Shown piece by piece: positions 45,656 through 54,700 of a stretch of DNA of 64,000 nucleotides. Within the stretch, counting starts at the first letter, position 1, and the number at the start of each line of letters is the position of its first letter. This DNA comes from Brevibacterium permense (lineage in GTDB: Bacteria > Actinomycetota > Actinomycetes > Actinomycetales > Brevibacteriaceae). The DNA is taken from NCBI RefSeq assembly GCF_025506275.1, contig NZ_QYCP01000090.1:62001-126000 (forward strand). Direction: 5' to 3'. The notes under the pieces are model-generated. The model saw only the letters and a program-made list of their open reading frames with translations, was not told where the DNA came from and did not search any database. The position numbers and the translations under genes were made by a program.

Positions 45656-45726
45656 GTAACAGTTTTGTTATCTTTCCGAGATGTCGTAGACTTTTTGCGG
45701 TAACGAAATGATTACGACTCTGTTAA
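45656..45726 (+). promoter_or_regulatory. Promoter with RTWAC repeats (MtrA-like sites)
   Basis: GTAAC (45656) and GTTAT (45667) precede TAGACT (45687-45692, -10; TTGTTA at 45665 is a -35 16 bp away). GTAAC (45700), ATTAC (45711) and GTTAA (45722) follow. All lie on an 11-bp period, on one face of the helix. MtrA response regulators in actinobacteria are described as binding GTnAC-type direct repeats with about 6-bp spacing near wall and division genes. The spacing is seen; the regulator is inferred. Confidence 0.45.
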
Positions 45727-45738
45727 GGGAATTCTGCA

Positions 45739-46614
45739 TTGGGTAAGCACTCCTCACCGAAGCCGTCGTTCGCGAAGCAGCTGATCCGGGATCTGACTCC
45801 CGGCAAGCGCCCCGCAGGCCGACGCGCAGCGAATGCGCCGTCCTCGGCGACTTCCGTGCTGGCGACCGTCAAGCAGCGTCCCGTCGTCGCCGCGATCGCC
45901 GTTCCAGCAGCCGCGACCGCCGCCGTCGTCGGTTCGACCGTCGTCATGGGACCACCCGAGTCCAGCAACGTCACCACTGAAGCCGCATCGACGACCCCCG
46001 AGGAGTCGACCACTGCCTCGACCCCGAGCCAGAAAGAGCTCGACGCCGAACGCAAGAAGGCTGGCGAAGAGTACCTGGAGAAGGTCAAGGACGACCCGAA
46101 GTACAAGAACAAGACCTCGAAGACCGATCTCGAGGTCAAGGCTCCGCCGAAGCCCAAGCCGACCGCCGAATCCTCGGCTGCCTCGGAGAAGAGCGACGAT
46201 TCGTCCTCCGGTGATAAGTCTTCCGATGAGAAGTCCTCCGGCGGAGGCACCTCTTCGGATACCTCGGCTCCGCCCTGCAGCGTGTCCTCCTCGATCGAGT
46301 CCGGCCTGCTGCCGAACGCCGTCAACGGCTACCGTGCTGTCTGCGCGAAGTTCCCCGAGGTCAAGACCTTCGGCGGACGTCGCCCCGGCACCGGTTCGGA
46401 TCACAACACCGGTGAGGCCGTCGACATCATGATCACCGGATCCACCGGCGACCGCATCGCCGATTACCTCATCCAGAACCAGGGTGCCCTCAACGTCAAG
46501 TACGTCATCTGGAAACAGCGCATCTGGATGCCCGGGCAGGGCTGGAAGGGCATGGAGGACCGCGGAGACGCGACCGCCAACCACTTCGACCACGTGCACG
46601 CGTCCTTCAACTGA
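45739..46614 (+). CDS. Exported or membrane-anchored protein with M15-like C-terminal domain
   Basis: 291 residues, TTG start with AAGGGA upstream. A basic N-terminus is followed by a hydrophobic segment (about 50-70, AAIAVPAAATAAVVGSTVV), then a Ser/Thr/Lys-rich low-complexity stretch (about 75-175). The C-terminal ~105 residues include SDHNTGEAVDIMITG and NHFDHVHASF, resembling the actinobacterial ARB_07466-like/M15-type peptidoglycan peptidase domain. Wall hydrolysis is plausible but unproven. Upstream repeats match MtrA-like control. Confidence 0.7.
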   Translation: MGKHSSPKPSFAKQLIRDLTPGKRPAGRRAANAPSSATSVLATVKQRPVVAAIAVPAAATAAVVGSTVVMGPPESSNVTTEAASTTPEESTTASTPSQKELDAERKKAGEEYLEKVKDDPKYKNKTSKTDLEVKAPPKPKPTAESSAASEKSDDSSSGDKSSDEKSSGGGTSSDTSAPPCSVSSSIESGLLPNAVNGYRAVCAKFPEVKTFGGRRPGTGSDHNTGEAVDIMITGSTGDRIADYLIQNQGALNVKYVIWKQRIWMPGQGWKGMEDRGDATANHFDHVHASFN

Positions 46615-46625
46615 TCGCACACCCA

Positions 46626-47564
46626 GTGAGCGATACTTCCCCGCAGGGCGTCCTTGTCTGCGACAAACCGCAGGGACTGAGCTCCCACGGCGTGGTCTCT
46701 CGCATCCGCCGCTGGTTCGGGACGAAGAAGGTCGGCCACGCCGGCACTCTCGACCCGATGGCCACGGGTGTCCTCGTGCTCGGCCTCGGCCGCGGCACCA
46801 AGCTGCTCACCTACATCACCGGGGTCTCGAAGACCTACTTCGCCACCATCCACCTGGGGTCGTCGACACCCACCGATGACGCCGATTCCGAGCCCGATCG
46901 CTTCGCTGACCCGTCCGATCTCGCTCGTGTCGACGCTGCGGCCATCGAAGCCGCCGTGGCCAGGCTGCGCGGCCCCATCGATCAGGTGCCCAGTGCCGTC
47001 TCGGCGATCAAGGTCGACGGCAAGCGCTCCTACGCTCGCGTCCGCGCCGGCGAGGACGTCGAACTCAAGGCCCGCCGCGTCGAAGTCTCGGAGTTCCAGA
47101 TCATCGACATCCGCTTCTCCGCCGTGGATGGGCATATCGACGTCGATGTCGAAGTCGACTGCTCCTCGGGCACCTATGTGCGCGCCCTGGCGCGCGATAT
47201 CGGCACCGACCTCGGCACCTTCGGCCACCTCACCGCGCTCCGGAGGACGCGTGTCGGCGATTTTCACATCGACCAGGCCGTGACCTTGCCCGAGGACCTC
47301 GACGTCCCCGCGCCCACCCTCATCTCCCTCGCCGAGGCGGCCCGCACCCTCCTGCCCGTCGTCACCGTCGATGCCGATCGAGCCAGGGCGCTCATGCAGG
47401 GCAAGACCGTTGCGGCTGGTGACTGGCATGCAGATCCCGACGCCGGCGACACGGGGAACCGAGAGGTCGCGGTCGTCTGCGGTGATGCCCTCGTCTCCGT
47501 GGCAGAAGTGCGTCGGAACGGCGGTCTGAAGTCGCTGACCGCCTTTGCCATCGACCTCGCCTGA
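46626..47564 (+). CDS. truB: tRNA pseudouridine-55 synthase TruB
   Basis: 312 residues. Catalytic motif GHAGTLDPMATGVL (Asp nucleophile), then RSYARVRAGEDVEL and CSSGTYVRALARDIG. TruB makes Psi55 in the T-loop. The C-terminal PUA-like part is truncated-looking but present. GTG 46626 lies 11 bp after the previous gene with no strong ribosome-binding site, so coupling is likely. Confidence 0.94.
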   Translation: MSDTSPQGVLVCDKPQGLSSHGVVSRIRRWFGTKKVGHAGTLDPMATGVLVLGLGRGTKLLTYITGVSKTYFATIHLGSSTPTDDADSEPDRFADPSDLARVDAAAIEAAVARLRGPIDQVPSAVSAIKVDGKRSYARVRAGEDVELKARRVEVSEFQIIDIRFSAVDGHIDVDVEVDCSSGTYVRALARDIGTDLGTFGHLTALRRTRVGDFHIDQAVTLPEDLDVPAPTLISLAEAARTLLPVVTVDADRARALMQGKTVAAGDWHADPDAGDTGNREVAVVCGDALVSVAEVRRNGGLKSLTAFAIDLA

Positions 47565-47663
47565 GGTATCCAGCTTCCACGTTCGAAACAACGAAATAGA
47601 TTGTATTCATCAAATACAACCGAAACTCTTGTACCTGGGACAATCATCTGGTCTACTTGTCCT

Positions 47664-48284
47664 ATGTTCGTCTTGACCATCGACCAGCAGGATTCGCGGT
47701 CGAACGCCGACGCAGTGCCCCGCATCCTCGATGCTCTCTCTCCGGTCGGCACGGTCGTTCCCTTCGCCCGCACCATCGGTGACGAGGTCCAAGGGGTCCT
47801 AGACGATCCCGACGTCGTCGCCGAGGCGGTCCGCCGTATCGGCATCGACTCCGGCTGGCATATCGGCATCGGCATCGGCGAGGTCGAACGGCCGCTGCCC
47901 GAAACGACCACCGAGGGCAGGGGAGAGGCCTTCTACTCGGCCCGCCAGGCGGTCGAGGCGGCCAAATCCGCACCGGCTCACCTCGTCGTCAGCGCCGATC
48001 CGGACAGTGGCCATCGTGGGTTGGCAGAGGCGGCTCTGCGGCTCCTCATCAGCGCGCTATCCGAGCTGCGCGGTCACTCCCGCGGCTACGTCGGATACCG
48101 ACTCGACCACCCGGACGCCACGCAGGCCGAGATCGCCGCGGAATTCGACGTCTCCCAGCAAGCGGTCTCTCGGGTGCTGGCGGCCGGTCCCGCCGAGATC
48201 ATCGCCGGGGCCGAGCATCTGGCCCGGCATCATCTCGACCGGCTCCAACGAGCCCTATCGGAAGGAGACGCACATGTGGACTGA
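47664..48284 (+). CDS. SatD family protein with HTH segment
   Basis: 206 residues. The N-terminus MFVLTIDQQDSRSNADAVP and the IGIGIGEVERPL strand pattern match SatD-like proteins. Residues about 150-180 (ATQAEIAAEFDVSQQAVSRVL) form a helix-turn-helix. ATG 47664 lies 6 bp after TCTACT, a possible leaderless arrangement. The stop overlaps the next gene. Biochemical role is unknown; the HTH suggests DNA binding. Confidence 0.75.
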   Translation: MFVLTIDQQDSRSNADAVPRILDALSPVGTVVPFARTIGDEVQGVLDDPDVVAEAVRRIGIDSGWHIGIGIGEVERPLPETTTEGRGEAFYSARQAVEAAKSAPAHLVVSADPDSGHRGLAEAALRLLISALSELRGHSRGYVGYRLDHPDATQAEIAAEFDVSQQAVSRVLAAGPAEIIAGAEHLARHHLDRLQRALSEGDAHVD

Positions 48285-48645
48285 CGTGCTCGTCGCCATC
48301 GCCGCCGCCATCATCGCGGCCCTCATCGGCTGGCCACTCGTCCCGCTTCTCCTCCGCCTGACCCATGCGGGCCCGGGCTCCAAACCCGAACGCACAGGAG
48401 CCGAGGACGTCGAAGTCCTGCGCGGCGGACTGTGGATCGGCATCGTCGAACGCGCGCTCATCGCCGGAGCGATCGTGCTCGGCCGTCCCGAACTCATGGC
48501 CGTGGTCATCGCGGTCAAAGGGCTCGGACGCTTCGCAGAGATCAAATCCTCGGCGGCCGCGGGAGAGCGGTTCATCATCGGCACCTTCGTCTCCATCGCC
48601 CTGGCCTCCCTTCTCGGCGTCATCGGATGGGCGATCATCGCCTGA
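48274..48645 (+). CDS. Small membrane protein coupled to the SatD-like gene
   Basis: 123 residues with an N-terminal hydrophobic helix (about 5-27), a second hydrophobic region (about 53-76) and a third near the C-terminus (about 97-122). The middle GPGSKPERTGAEDVEVLRGG loop is polar. ATG 48274 has GAAGGAG upstream and overlaps the satD-like gene by 11 bp. The pairing of a SatD-like protein with a membrane protein is typical of this family's context. Function unknown. Confidence 0.72.
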   Translation: MWTDVLVAIAAAIIAALIGWPLVPLLLRLTHAGPGSKPERTGAEDVEVLRGGLWIGIVERALIAGAIVLGRPELMAVVIAVKGLGRFAEIKSSAAAGERFIIGTFVSIALASLLGVIGWAIIA

Positions 48646-48735
48646 ACATGTTCTTCCGCATCGGCGAGGTCCGGGTTAGGAGGCGGAAGATCTCTGCGAT
48701 AATCTGAATCGGTGCACGGAAGGAGCGAATGTCTG

Positions 48736-49674
48736 GTGGAGCTGTATCACGGACTCGGTGAGGTCGAGGTCGACGCTGTCGGCACCGTCGTCACCCTCGG
48801 CAACTTCGACGGCGTGCACCGCGGACACGAAACGGTCCTGACCACCGTCGCCGCCCTGGCCAGGCAAGAGGGCCTGCGCTCGATCGCAATGACCTTCGAT
48901 CCCCACCCGCGCACGGTCCACCGCCCCGAAGAGCCGACCGTGATGATCAACTCGACCCGGCAGCGCGCCGACCTCATCGCCGCCACCGGAATCGACGGCC
49001 TTCTCGTCCAGCCCTACGACCTCGACTTCGCCGCCCAGTCGGCCGAGGAATTCGTGCGCCGGTACTTCGTCGAAGCCCTGCGCGCGAAGATCGTCGTCGT
49101 CGGCGATGATGTCCGGTTCGGCAAGGACAACGAGGGTACGATCGAGACTCTGCGCCGCCTCGGCGGGAGATTCGGGTTCCGTGTCGAAACGATCGACGAA
49201 GTCGGGCGCGGGGGTCGGTATTCGTCCTCCCGGATCCGGGAGCAGCTCACTGCCGGTGATGTCGCCGAGGCGGCCGACCAGCTCGGGCGCTACCATGCAC
49301 TCCACGGCACCGTCGTCCATGGCGATGCCCGCGGACGCGACCTGGGATTCCCGACGGCGAACCTCTCGGAGAATCCGGACGGGCTCGTCCCCGCCGACGG
49401 CGTCTACGCCGGCTGGGCGACGTTCTCCGGTGAGGATCAGGCGTACCCGGCCGCGATCTCTGTGGGCACGAACCCGACTTTCCAGGGGCAGGTTCGACGG
49501 GTCGAGGCGTACGTGCTCGACAAGGAATTCGGCGAATTCGACGTCTACGACCGTGAGATGACTCTCGAATTCGTCTCCCGCATCCGCGGGCAGGTCGCGT
49601 TCACCGGGATGGACGACCTCATCGTGCAGATGCATGAGGACATCGCCGATGTGCGCGAGGTCCTGCACACCTGA
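48736..49674 (+). CDS. ribF: Bifunctional riboflavin kinase/FAD synthetase
   Basis: Converts riboflavin to FMN and FAD. The N-terminal FMN adenylyltransferase nucleotidyl motif [13 protein letters not shown] and the SSSRIRE segment are present. The C-terminal kinase domain has [15 protein letters not shown] 48736 has GGAAGGAG well placed; GTG 48712 lies 8 bp after GATAAT (48698-48703, with TTAGGA 16 bp upstream) and would be a leaderless alternative adding 8 residues. 312 residues as called. Confidence 0.94.
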   Translation: MELYHGLGEVEVDAVGTVVTLGNFDGVHRGHETVLTTVAALARQEGLRSIAMTFDPHPRTVHRPEEPTVMINSTRQRADLIAATGIDGLLVQPYDLDFAAQSAEEFVRRYFVEALRAKIVVVGDDVRFGKDNEGTIETLRRLGGRFGFRVETIDEVGRGGRYSSSRIREQLTAGDVAEAADQLGRYHALHGTVVHGDARGRDLGFPTANLSENPDGLVPADGVYAGWATFSGEDQAYPAAISVGTNPTFQGQVRRVEAYVLDKEFGEFDVYDREMTLEFVSRIRGQVAFTGMDDLIVQMHEDIADVREVLHT

Positions 49675-49765
49675 TAAGCTGATCTCTGCCGTTTTCACCG
49701 GCCGCGGTCCCATAGGGCAGAGACTTCAGGTCCCTGCGCCGCGCAACGACACGAAGGAGAACTCC

Positions 49766-50035
49766 ATGGCTCTCGATACCGCTGTGAAGCAAGAGATCAT
49801 CAAGGAATATGCAACTCATGAGGGCGACACCGGTTCTCCCGAGGTCCAGGTTGCACTGCTGACCCGCCGGATCACCGACCTGACCGAGCACTTCAAGGAT
49901 CACAAGCACGACCACCACTCGCGTCGTGGCCTGCTGCTCCTCGTCGGCCAGCGTCGCCGCATGCTCAAGTACCTCGCGAAGGTCGACATCGAGCGTTACC
50001 GTTCGCTCATCAAGCGCCTCGGCCTGCGCCGCTGA
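49766..50035 (+). CDS. rpsO: 30S ribosomal protein S15
   Basis: 89 residues, the standard S15 length: [18 protein letters not shown], then [23 protein letters not shown] 49766 follows GAAGGAGAAC. A UUCG-capped hairpin lies 24 bp past the stop. rpsO-pnp is a conserved pair. Confidence 0.97.
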   Translation: MALDTAVKQEIIKEYATHEGDTGSPEVQVALLTRRITDLTEHFKDHKHDHHSRRGLLLLVGQRRRMLKYLAKVDIERYRSLIKRLGLRR

Positions 50036-50058
50036 TTCGACTCAGCACAGCTGAATCG

Positions 50059-50088
50059 GAAGCGTCCCACCTTCGGGTGGGGCGCTTC
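50059..50088 (+). terminator. UUCG-capped terminator hairpin of rpsO
   Basis: A 13-bp stem (50059-50071 with 50076-50088, one G-T wobble) is closed by a C(TTCG)G loop and followed by TGTGCTTCT. It has the same design as the rplS hairpin at 6936: GAAG-starting stem, same tetraloop, TGT tail. Confidence 0.8.
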
Positions 50089-50367
50089 TGTGCTTCTGCG
50101 GTAGACTTCGTACCGGACAACCACGCCATGGACGTTTCGGTCTTCGGTAGTGGCCTCCGGAGGAATGAGCGCTTGAGCGCCGGTTCCGTGGGCCCCGATC
50201 GATGACCGGCTTGGATCCATGGGATGTCCGAGCCAATATCCCGCCGGAACGACGCGGGGTCGCGCACTGTCGAGGCACACCGCCGAAGGCAGCGCGTCAC
50301 TGATGCGTTGAGAACTATCACCTGCGCACTACAGACCACCGCGTGCCGGCACAACATAGGAGACTAC
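50089..50367 (+). other. pnp promoter and long leader
   Basis: rpsO and pnp are separated by 332 bp. After the terminator, TAGACT (50102-50107) is a possible -10, giving a leader of about 255 nt. In it, GAGCGCTTGAGCGCC and GGCCTCCGGAGG form short stems. An open stretch in frame with pnp begins at ATG 50224 but shows no conservation with PNPase. Long structured pnp leaders are RNase III and PNPase control sites in other bacteria; here this is inference. Confidence 0.4.
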
Positions 50368-52590
50368 GTGGGACTCAACCCTGAATCCGCCGTTGCCCAT
50401 ATCGACAATGGCAGCTTCGGTTCGCACACCATCCGCTTCGAGACCGGGCGTCTGGCCCAGCAGGCCGCCGGCTCCGCCGTCGCCTACCTCGACGACGACA
50501 CCATGCTTCTCTCGGCCACCGCGGCCGGCAAGAACCCCCGTGAGGGCTTCGACTTCTTCCCCCTGACCGTCGACGTCGAAGAGCGCATGTACGCCGCCGG
50601 ACGCATCCCCGGTTCGTTCTTCCGCCGTGAGGGCCGCCCCTCGACCGATGCGATCCTCACCTGCCGCCTCATCGACCGCCCGCTGCGCCCGTCCTTCGTC
50701 AAGGGCCTGCGCAACGAGGTCCAGGTCGTCGTCACCGTGATGTCGGTCAACCCCGACCACCTCTACGACGCCCTGGCCATCAACGCCGCGTCGATGTCGA
50801 CCCAGCTGTCGGGTCTGCCGTTCTCCGGCCCCATCGGCGGTGTGCGCATCGCGCTCATCGACGGCCAGTGGGTCGCCTTCCCGAACCACTCGCAGCTCGA
50901 GGATGCCGTGTTCAACATGGTCGTCGCCGGTCGCGTGGTCGGTGACGACGTCGCCATCATGATGGTCGAGGCCGAAGCCACCGACAACGCCATCGACAAG
51001 ATCAAGACCGGCGCCCAGGCCCCCACCGAGGAGGTCGTGGCCGAGGGGCTCGAAGCCGCGAAGCCGTTCATCGCCGAGCTCTGCCGTGCGCAGTCCGAAC
51101 TCGCCGATCGCGCCGCGAAGCCGACCGTCGAATTCCCCGTCTTCCGCGACTACGAGGACGACGTCTTCGAAGCCGTCAAGGAACTCGCCGAGGCGAAGCA
51201 GACCGAGAACTTCAGGATCGCTGACAAGCAGGAGCGCGAAGCCGCCGGCGCCGCCCTCCTCGACGAGCTCTTCGAGAAGCTCGGAGAGCGCTTCGAAGGC
51301 CGTGAGAAGGAGATCGCGAACGCTCTCAACGCCCTGACCAAGCAGGTCGTGCGCAAGCGCATCCTCACCGACCAGGTCCGCATCGACGGCCGTGGGCTCA
51401 AGGACATCCGTCCGCTCACCGCCGAGACGAACGTCGTTCCGCGCGTGCACGGTTCGGCCATCTTCGAGCGCGGCGAGACCCAGATCCTGGGCATCACCAC
51501 GCTCAACATGCTCAAGCTCGAGCAGACCATCGACTCCCTGTCGCCGGTGACCTCGAAGCGCTACATCCACCACTACAACTTCCCGCCCTACTCGACCGGT
51601 GAGACCGGCCGGGTGGGCAGCCCGAAGCGCCGCGAGATCGGCCACGGTGCACTGGCCGAACGTGCCCTTGTGCCCGTTCTGCCCAAGCGTGAGGACTTCC
51701 CGTACGCGATCCGTGAGGTCTCCGAGGCCCTCGGTTCGAACGGTTCGACCTCGATGGGCTCGGTCTGCGCCTCGACGTTGGCCATGCTCTCGGCCGGTGT
51801 GCCGCTGCAGGCACCCGTCGCCGGCATCGCCATGGGGCTCGTCTCCGACGTCATCTCCACCGACCAGGGTGAGCAGACCGCCTACGCGGCTCTGACCGAC
51901 ATCCTCGGTGCCGAAGACGCCTTCGGCGATATGGACTTCAAGGTCGCCGGTACGCGTGACTTCATCACCGCGATCCAGCTCGACACCAAGCTCGACGGCC
52001 TTCCCGCCTCGGTGCTCGGTGCCGCCCTCAAGCAGGCCCGCGAAGCACGCATGGTCATCCTCGACGTCATCAACGAAGCCATCGACGCCCCGGCCGAGAT
52101 GGCACCGACGGCACCGCGGATCATCTCCGTGAACATCCCCGTCGACAAGATCGGTGAGGTCATCGGGCCCAAGGGCAAGATGATCAACCAGATCCAGGAG
52201 GACACCGGCGCGGACATCAGCATCGAAGACGACGGAACCGTCCTCATCGGTGCCACGGACGGACCGGCCGCCGAGGCCGCCCGTTCGATGATCAATGCGA
52301 TCGCGAACCCGCAGGTTCCCGAGGTCGGCGAACGCTACCTGGGCACCGTGGTCAAGACGATGAGCTTCGGCGCATTCGTGTCCCTGACCCCGGGCAAGGA
52401 CGGCCTGCTGCACATCTCCGAGCTGCGCAAGCTCAACGACGGCAAGCGCGTCGAGGACGTCGAAGACGTCGTCGGTGTGGGCCAGAAGGTCCAGGTCGAG
52501 ATCACGAAGATCGATGACCGCGGCAAGCTGTCGCTGGCTCCGGTCACCGACGAAGACGAGAAATCGGACGAAGAGGGATCAGACAACTGA
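50368..52590 (+). CDS. pnp: Polyribonucleotide nucleotidyltransferase (PNPase)
   Basis: A 740-residue 3'-5' phosphorolytic RNase. Two RNase PH domains flank an alpha-helical domain. The second core has [16 protein letters not shown] and [20 protein letters not shown], containing the conserved Asp pair. KH ([21 protein letters not shown]) and S1 ([20 protein letters not shown]) domains close the protein. GTG 50368 has ATAGGAGA upstream and gives [10 protein letters not shown] strong hairpin begins 17 bp past the stop. Confidence 0.96.
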   Translation: MGLNPESAVAHIDNGSFGSHTIRFETGRLAQQAAGSAVAYLDDDTMLLSATAAGKNPREGFDFFPLTVDVEERMYAAGRIPGSFFRREGRPSTDAILTCRLIDRPLRPSFVKGLRNEVQVVVTVMSVNPDHLYDALAINAASMSTQLSGLPFSGPIGGVRIALIDGQWVAFPNHSQLEDAVFNMVVAGRVVGDDVAIMMVEAEATDNAIDKIKTGAQAPTEEVVAEGLEAAKPFIAELCRAQSELADRAAKPTVEFPVFRDYEDDVFEAVKELAEAKQTENFRIADKQEREAAGAALLDELFEKLGERFEGREKEIANALNALTKQVVRKRILTDQVRIDGRGLKDIRPLTAETNVVPRVHGSAIFERGETQILGITTLNMLKLEQTIDSLSPVTSKRYIHHYNFPPYSTGETGRVGSPKRREIGHGALAERALVPVLPKREDFPYAIREVSEALGSNGSTSMGSVCASTLAMLSAGVPLQAPVAGIAMGLVSDVISTDQGEQTAYAALTDILGAEDAFGDMDFKVAGTRDFITAIQLDTKLDGLPASVLGAALKQAREARMVILDVINEAIDAPAEMAPTAPRIISVNIPVDKIGEVIGPKGKMINQIQEDTGADISIEDDGTVLIGATDGPAAEAARSMINAIANPQVPEVGERYLGTVVKTMSFGAFVSLTPGKDGLLHISELRKLNDGKRVEDVEDVVGVGQKVQVEITKIDDRGKLSLAPVTDEDEKSDEEGSDN

Positions 52591-52606
52591 TACTGAGCAG
52601 TTCGCA

Positions 52607-52650
52607 CACCGGGGAGGGCAGCCGAATCGATCGGTCTGTCCTCCCCGGTG
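52607..52650 (+). terminator. Strong hairpin after pnp, overlapping possible M16 N-terminal codons
   Basis: CACCGGGGAGG at 52607 begins a 15-bp stem (52607-52621 with 52636-52650, one G-T wobble) and a 14-nt loop. It lies directly after pnp and ends 2 bp before the first canonical start (TTG 52653) of the next gene. In the frame of that gene it encodes conserved-looking residues. Confidence 0.7.
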
Positions 52651-52652
52651 GT

Positions 52653-54002
52653 TTGACGCTGACCACCGAACACATGCCGGGTCTGGCCTCGGAGACGATC
52701 GGGATCTGGGTTGCAGCCGGGTCCCGTGACGAATCCGCAGAGACCGCCGGCTCGACGCATTTCCTCGAGCACATGCTGTTCAAGGGCACCGGCAGCCGCG
52801 ATGCGAAGACCATCGCCGCGGCCTTCGACCGCACTGGCGGGGATTCGAATGCGATCACCGCCAAGGAGCTCACCTGCTACTACTCCCGGTGCCTCGTGAC
52901 GGATCTGCCGAACATCGCCGGGCTGCTCCTCGATATGGTCTCGAACTCCCAGCTCGACATTGAGGAGTTCGAACGCGAGCGCGGTGTCATCATCGAAGAG
53001 CTCGCCATGTCCGCCGACGATCCCGGGGACGTCCTCTTCGACGACTTCGATTCCCTGGTCTTCGGTTCGCATTCGCTGGCCCGGCCCGTGGGTGCGACGA
53101 AGGATCAGATCCGCGTGCTCGGCCACCACACGGTCATCGACCACTATCAGTCGACGTATATCCCGCCTCGTCTGGTCATCGCTGCCGCGGGCGGTGCGAC
53201 CCATGAAGAGGTCCTCGCGATGGTTAAGGACGCCCTCGCCGAGGCGGGGCTCGGGTCACGTGCCGACGTCTGGTCGGGCGCGGGAGCCGGTGGCCACGGT
53301 GCGGGCTCGGTGGATGCGGGCAAGGCCGATGGCGGGGCCGCCTCGGTGCGCACGGGTGACGCCGACGGCGGGGCCGCCTCGGTGGCGAAAGGCTCGCACC
53401 TCGGTGGTGCCGCGCGGGCGCGTCCGGAATTCCATTCCGGGAAGTCGCACACCGTCAAAGACATCGAGCAGCTGGGCATCATGCTCGGCTGCGAAGGCCT
53501 GCCCGAGGGCGACGACGACCGTTTCATATACTCGGTGATGCTCACGATGCTCGGCGGCGGGATGTCGTCGCGGCTGTTCCAGAGCGTGCGCGAGGAGCGC
53601 GGACTGGCCTATGCCGTGAACTGCGTGGCCAGCCAGTTCACGGATACCGGCACCTTCGGCATCTATGCCGGATGCACGGCCGAGAACGCTCAGGCCGTCG
53701 TCGATCTGGCGGTGAGCGAATGGGATCGGCTGGCGCAGGAGACGCCGAGCCAGTTCGAGCTCGACGAGATCGTGTCCCAACTGTCGGGGTCAATGGTGCT
53801 CGGACTCGAGTCCTCTGCGGCGCGGATGAATCGTCTCGCCCGGTCGGAGATCTTCGGGCTGCCGCTCGAATCGCCGATGGACCTCATCGAACGCGTCCGC
53901 TCGGTCACAGCCGAGGACGTCAGCGAGATGGCCGGGCGGCTGCTGTCGCGGCCCAAGGCTCTGGCGCTGGTCGGACCGGCCGCCGAGGTCGAACTGCCCT
54001 GA
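52653..54002 (+). CDS. M16 family zinc metallopeptidase (MppB/PqqL-like), start uncertain
   Basis: Inverzincin peptidase: HxxEH motif HFLEH (36-40), with the third ligand region ERERGVIIEEL downstream. The C-terminal domain (about 265-445) is the usual inactive-like half. An Ala/Gly-rich insertion (about 205-257) has two GCCGCCTCGG copies. TTG 52653 is the first canonical start, but homologous sequence continues upstream in frame (RSVLPGGLTLTTEHMPG), so initiation may occur at CTG 52587, which overlaps the pnp stop as CTGA, or at another near-cognate codon. The pnp-M16 gene order is typical. Confidence 0.85.
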   Translation: MTLTTEHMPGLASETIGIWVAAGSRDESAETAGSTHFLEHMLFKGTGSRDAKTIAAAFDRTGGDSNAITAKELTCYYSRCLVTDLPNIAGLLLDMVSNSQLDIEEFERERGVIIEELAMSADDPGDVLFDDFDSLVFGSHSLARPVGATKDQIRVLGHHTVIDHYQSTYIPPRLVIAAAGGATHEEVLAMVKDALAEAGLGSRADVWSGAGAGGHGAGSVDAGKADGGAASVRTGDADGGAASVAKGSHLGGAARARPEFHSGKSHTVKDIEQLGIMLGCEGLPEGDDDRFIYSVMLTMLGGGMSSRLFQSVREERGLAYAVNCVASQFTDTGTFGIYAGCTAENAQAVVDLAVSEWDRLAQETPSQFELDEIVSQLSGSMVLGLESSAARMNRLARSEIFGLPLESPMDLIERVRSVTAEDVSEMAGRLLSRPKALALVGPAAEVELP

Positions 54003-54078
54003 TCGCGTCGCCGCATCCGGGGCTTCGGCCTCGGGCGCGGGATGCCGTCCGGCTGGAACGTGAAAGGAGACAGGCGAG

Positions 54079-54666
54079 ATGGCGAGGAAGAGCGCAGCGG
54101 TCCGCCGGGAGGAGATTCTGGCGGCTACGGTCGAGGAGATCGAGGCGACGGGTCTGCGCGCGCTACGGGTCTCCGACGTCGCCGCGCGTTTGGGCTTGAG
54201 CGCCAGTCTCGTCATCTACCACTTCGAGACGAAGGAAGCCCTCGTCGCCGAGGCGTTCGATTTCGCCGGGCGGCAGGACATCGATCGGGCCCGGGAGCTG
54301 GCTGCGGGGCATGTCTCGGCTCTCCAGCGACTGCGGGACGTTGTCGGCTGGTACCTGCCCAGCGGGTCCTCGCGAAGCTGGAAGATCTGGATCGACGCTT
54401 GGTCGGCCGGACTCTTCGATGCTGGTCTGAGAGCAACATTCGCCGCGCTCGACCGGGAGTGGAAGTCGATTCTCGTGCACCTCATGGACGAGGCCATCGC
54501 GGCAGGGGAGTGCACGGCACCTGACGGCGGCACCGCGTCGGGCGCGACCCGGGTCCTCGCCTTCCTCGACGGCCTGGCTATCCAGGTGATGGTCAATTCG
54601 GAGACCGTTGACACTGAAGCGCTGAGCACCTGGGTCGACGACTTCCTCACCCGCGAACTCGGCTGA
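54079..54666 (+). CDS. TetR/BetI-type transcriptional repressor
   Basis: 195 residues. The N-terminal DNA-binding domain (about 1-50) reads RREEILAATVEEIEATGLRALRVSDVAARLGLSASLVIYHFETKEALV, split here by strand but a clear TetR helix-turn-helix with YHF. The C-terminal BetI-like ligand domain has a WIDAWSAGL helix. ATG 54079 follows AAAGGAGACA. It lies beside the 55.2-61.4 kb catabolic genes, whose promoter has a TetR-sized palindrome, so it is a good candidate regulator. Confidence 0.85.
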   Translation: MARKSAAVRREEILAATVEEIEATGLRALRVSDVAARLGLSASLVIYHFETKEALVAEAFDFAGRQDIDRARELAAGHVSALQRLRDVVGWYLPSGSSRSWKIWIDAWSAGLFDAGLRATFAALDREWKSILVHLMDEAIAAGECTAPDGGTASGATRVLAFLDGLAIQVMVNSETVDTEALSTWVDDFLTRELG

Positions 54667-54700
54667 GGGTGATTGTTGGGTCGACTGCCGTGTGCTCCCA

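Noticed and set aside
50329-52413. A 694-codon minus-strand frame across pnp
   Set aside because: PNPase motifs are all on the plus strand; the antisense frame has no recognisable domain.
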